Source: Tritrichomonas musculus (taxonomy: Eukaryota > Parabasalia > Tritrichomonadida > Tritrichomonadidae). From it: a stretch of 64,000 bases of DNA. The notes under the pieces were generated by a model. The model saw only the letters and a program-made list of their open reading frames with translations. It was not told where the DNA came from and ran no database searches. Of the stretch, positions 63,400 to 64,000 are shown piece by piece. The translations under genes were made by a program, and so were the position numbers. The stretch covers positions 62,001 to 126,000 of the forward strand of contig JAPFFF010000050.1 of the NCBI GenBank assembly GCA_039105265.1. Reading direction: 5' to 3'. Every line of letters starts with the position of its first letter. Positions within the stretch are counted from its first letter, which is position 1.

Positions 63400-64000
63400 T
63401 ATTAAATATCATTCTTCATTTGACTATTTAATGAAAGAAATGCCTCTTTAGAAAAATAAGAACATGTTCATTTATTAAAAAACTATAAAAGCATCTGCAA
63501 GTTGAATCCTTTTTCTACTACTTAATAACTTTAAAAGAGTATATTTCATTCTCAATATGCCAATGTGTATTAACATTTTAAGTCTGGGGCGTTTAGGACA
63601 CATATCCTAACGTATACTACAAATTTGATTTTTTTTTTTTTTTTTTAATGTTGTACATGGTATTTAGCAAATGTTGTATAACTTTGATTTACTCATTTGA
63701 TGAAAATTTTAAAGTTAATATAGTTAGAAAGTGATGTTTGCTAAGTAAATCCCGAGTTTTAGGAGACGGGTCCATTAAAAACTAAGGTATAAAAAATCGA
63801 TTCGGAGATATTCAATCAATCAATTTATAGCTGTAGAGTGCTTATAGCTATTCCACTCTGCTCCTTTCCTTATATCTATTATTCCTCAATGTTCCCCCAT
63901 ACTATAAATAATATCAGTCAAGTTCAAAACCATTCAAAAGGAAGGAGATTGTTTCAAATATGTCTTTAAATGTTTAATTTACTTTGCTTGATTGGTTTAA
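63400..64000. other. Non-coding end of window
   Basis: A short palindromic word TAGGACACATATCCTA (about 63595-63610) precedes a T-run. No gene was recognised; a gene may begin beyond the window. Confidence 0.4.

Overview
The window looks like nuclear DNA of a trichomonad parasite, most likely a Tritrichomonas (T. foetus or a close relative). It is very AT-rich, and the genes are intron-less and well separated. The protein families are those expanded in trichomonads: DUF3447/ankyrin proteins, BspA-type leucine-rich repeats, Sel1-repeat kinases, TKL-like kinases and BTB/coiled-coil proteins. Several genes carry the trichomonad initiator TCAYTW 10-30 nt before the ATG. The species name is inference.

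Layout. 0-12 kb: a hAT-like MITE, an ankyrin protein, a class 3 lipase whose start codon abuts a 51-bp tandem array, a BspA-like LRR protein, and several decayed coding stretches. 11.5-15.5 kb: a 1304-residue predicted type I surface protein. 16.2-22.1 kb: an element of about 5.9 kb with ~210-230 bp inverted ends and unrecognised genes, provisionally Polinton/Maverick-like and treated as a fossil. 22.6-26.4 kb: a bacterial-type iron-sulfur flavoprotein, a C2-like protein with a His-rich tail, and an ankyrin-type protein. 26.6-36 kb: a kinase with about 20 Sel1 repeats and a DHHC-family membrane protein that has lost its zinc ligands, flanked by two 766-bp MITEs in opposite orientation. 36-43.5 kb: kinase and ankyrin relics, a BTB-like coiled-coil protein, an iron-alcohol-dehydrogenase-like protein lacking all four metal ligands, and a His-rich protein. 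43.7-48.9 kb: small inverted-repeat elements, a vWA protein and a GC-rich palindromic island. 48.9-52.3 kb: a kinase-C2-Rab fusion and a two-RRM protein. 52.6-60.5 kb: nested transposons, the largest an apparently intact Mutator-like element with a perfect 9-bp target duplication and arms built from 15 copies of a GC-rich 120-bp repeat. 60.5-64 kb is non-coding apart from a perfect hairpin and a TA-flanked MITE.

The genes do not form an operon or an obvious pathway. The main points of interest are the single-chain kinase-C2-Rab protein, two apparent pseudoenzymes (DHHC-like and Fe-ADH-like), the inverted-repeat element with unknown genes, and a transposon nest in which almost every insertion can be delimited by its target duplication. 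No tRNA, rRNA or CRISPR array was recognised.
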